Assembly: GCA_002243285.1 (NCBI GenBank)
Contig: CP022585.1
Location: 4,390,641-4,454,640, forward strand
Length of the DNA: 64,000 nt
From: Candidatus Fluviicola riflensis
Lineage (GTDB): Bacteria > Bacteroidota > Bacteroidia > Flavobacteriales_D > Crocinitomicaceae
Direction: 5' to 3'
Both the position numbers and the translations under genes were made by a program. This document shows, piece by piece, positions 63,807 through 64,000 of the stretch; positions within the stretch are counted from its first letter, which is position 1; each line of letters begins with the position of its first letter. The notes under the pieces were generated by a model. It saw nothing but the letters and a program-made list of their open reading frames with translations. It was not told the DNA's origin and did no database searches.

Positions 63807-63953
63807 CTTGTCAATAATCCGGCTAAATTGTCAACATGGGGTGTTAGTAATCCAGATATTGATCCAATTAAAGCTTCCATAGCACAGTTCAAAAGAGTCA
63901 CAAATGGATTCTTTTTGTTCAGATTAGCAAAAGATATGCCTGAGTTTTTTTAA
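63807..63953 (+). other. Short open frame, possible gene remnant
   Basis: A 48-codon plus-strand frame with no ATG at its start reads LVNNPAKLSTWGVSNPDIDPIKASIAQFK then a hydrophobic end. It could be the tail of a degraded gene, or chance. The spacer 63736-64000 shows no other gene. Confidence 0.2.
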
Positions 63954-64000
63954 GCTCCACAGAAAGATGTACTGATCCGAAAATTCCGACAGACTGAAAT

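Overview
The window comes from a chromosome of a member of the Bacteroidota, most likely a Flavobacteriales-type organism (Crocinitomicaceae/Fluviicola-like is my guess, not proven). Pointers are the promoter -7 boxes of form TAnnTTTG in front of many genes, secreted proteins that end in type IX secretion (T9SS) sorting domains, a TonB-dependent receptor with an N-terminal carboxypeptidase-regulatory-like domain, and lineage-typical gene pairs such as yicC-gmk-nadD. GC content is in the mid-40s by eye across most of the window. No rRNA, tRNA, CRISPR array or complete insertion sequence was found.

Layout. 1-5.8 kb: kdsB (cut by the left edge), a TonB-dependent receptor, dprA, a secreted C1 peptidase and a BlaI-like repressor. 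5.9-14.4 kb: a membrane protein of unknown function, a T9SS-exported cytochrome c/copper monooxygenase-like protein, an operon of response regulator, dCMP deaminase and C-terminal processing protease, and a large secreted trypsin-like protease. 14.6-24 kb: two overlapping glycosyltransferases, two small envelope proteins, an aminotransferase overlapping an omega-amidase-like gene, a T9SS adhesin-like protein, a YqaA-type membrane protein and dxr. 24-36.4 kb: unknown lineage-specific proteins, an ArsR regulator flanked by palindromic repeats, a SUFU-domain protein, an AddB-like nuclease, a universal stress protein, PrxQ/Bcp, recA, aquaporin, yicC-gmk-nadD and a cytochrome c lipoprotein. 36.6-37.2 kb: a promoter-to-terminator interval without an intact gene. 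37.2-46.8 kb: an algI/algJ-like polysaccharide acetylation pair, a TonB-C/MORN-like protein, FtsE, and a TPR protein overlapping an outer-membrane barrel. 46.9-60.9 kb: SWIM/SNF2 helicase, leuS, EamA transporter, fbp and mfd. 61-64 kb: an AT-rich restriction-type island with vsr, a frameshifted MvaI/BcnI-type nuclease gene, an HNH nuclease and a tiny zinc-ribbon gene.

Themes. DNA uptake and repair genes are well represented (dprA, recA, addB-like, mfd, SNF2, vsr). Cell-envelope and secretion genes dominate the rest. Most genes start just downstream of a recognisable -7 box, and in six cases the box ends exactly four bases before the ATG, suggesting leaderless mRNAs. The most interesting non-genic signals are a family of nested palindromes whose arms co-vary (25.6, 26.1 and 46.8 kb), a 17-base element shared, with identical spacing, by the recA promoter and an orphan promoter at 36.6 kb, and a block of about 25% GC DNA inside leuS.
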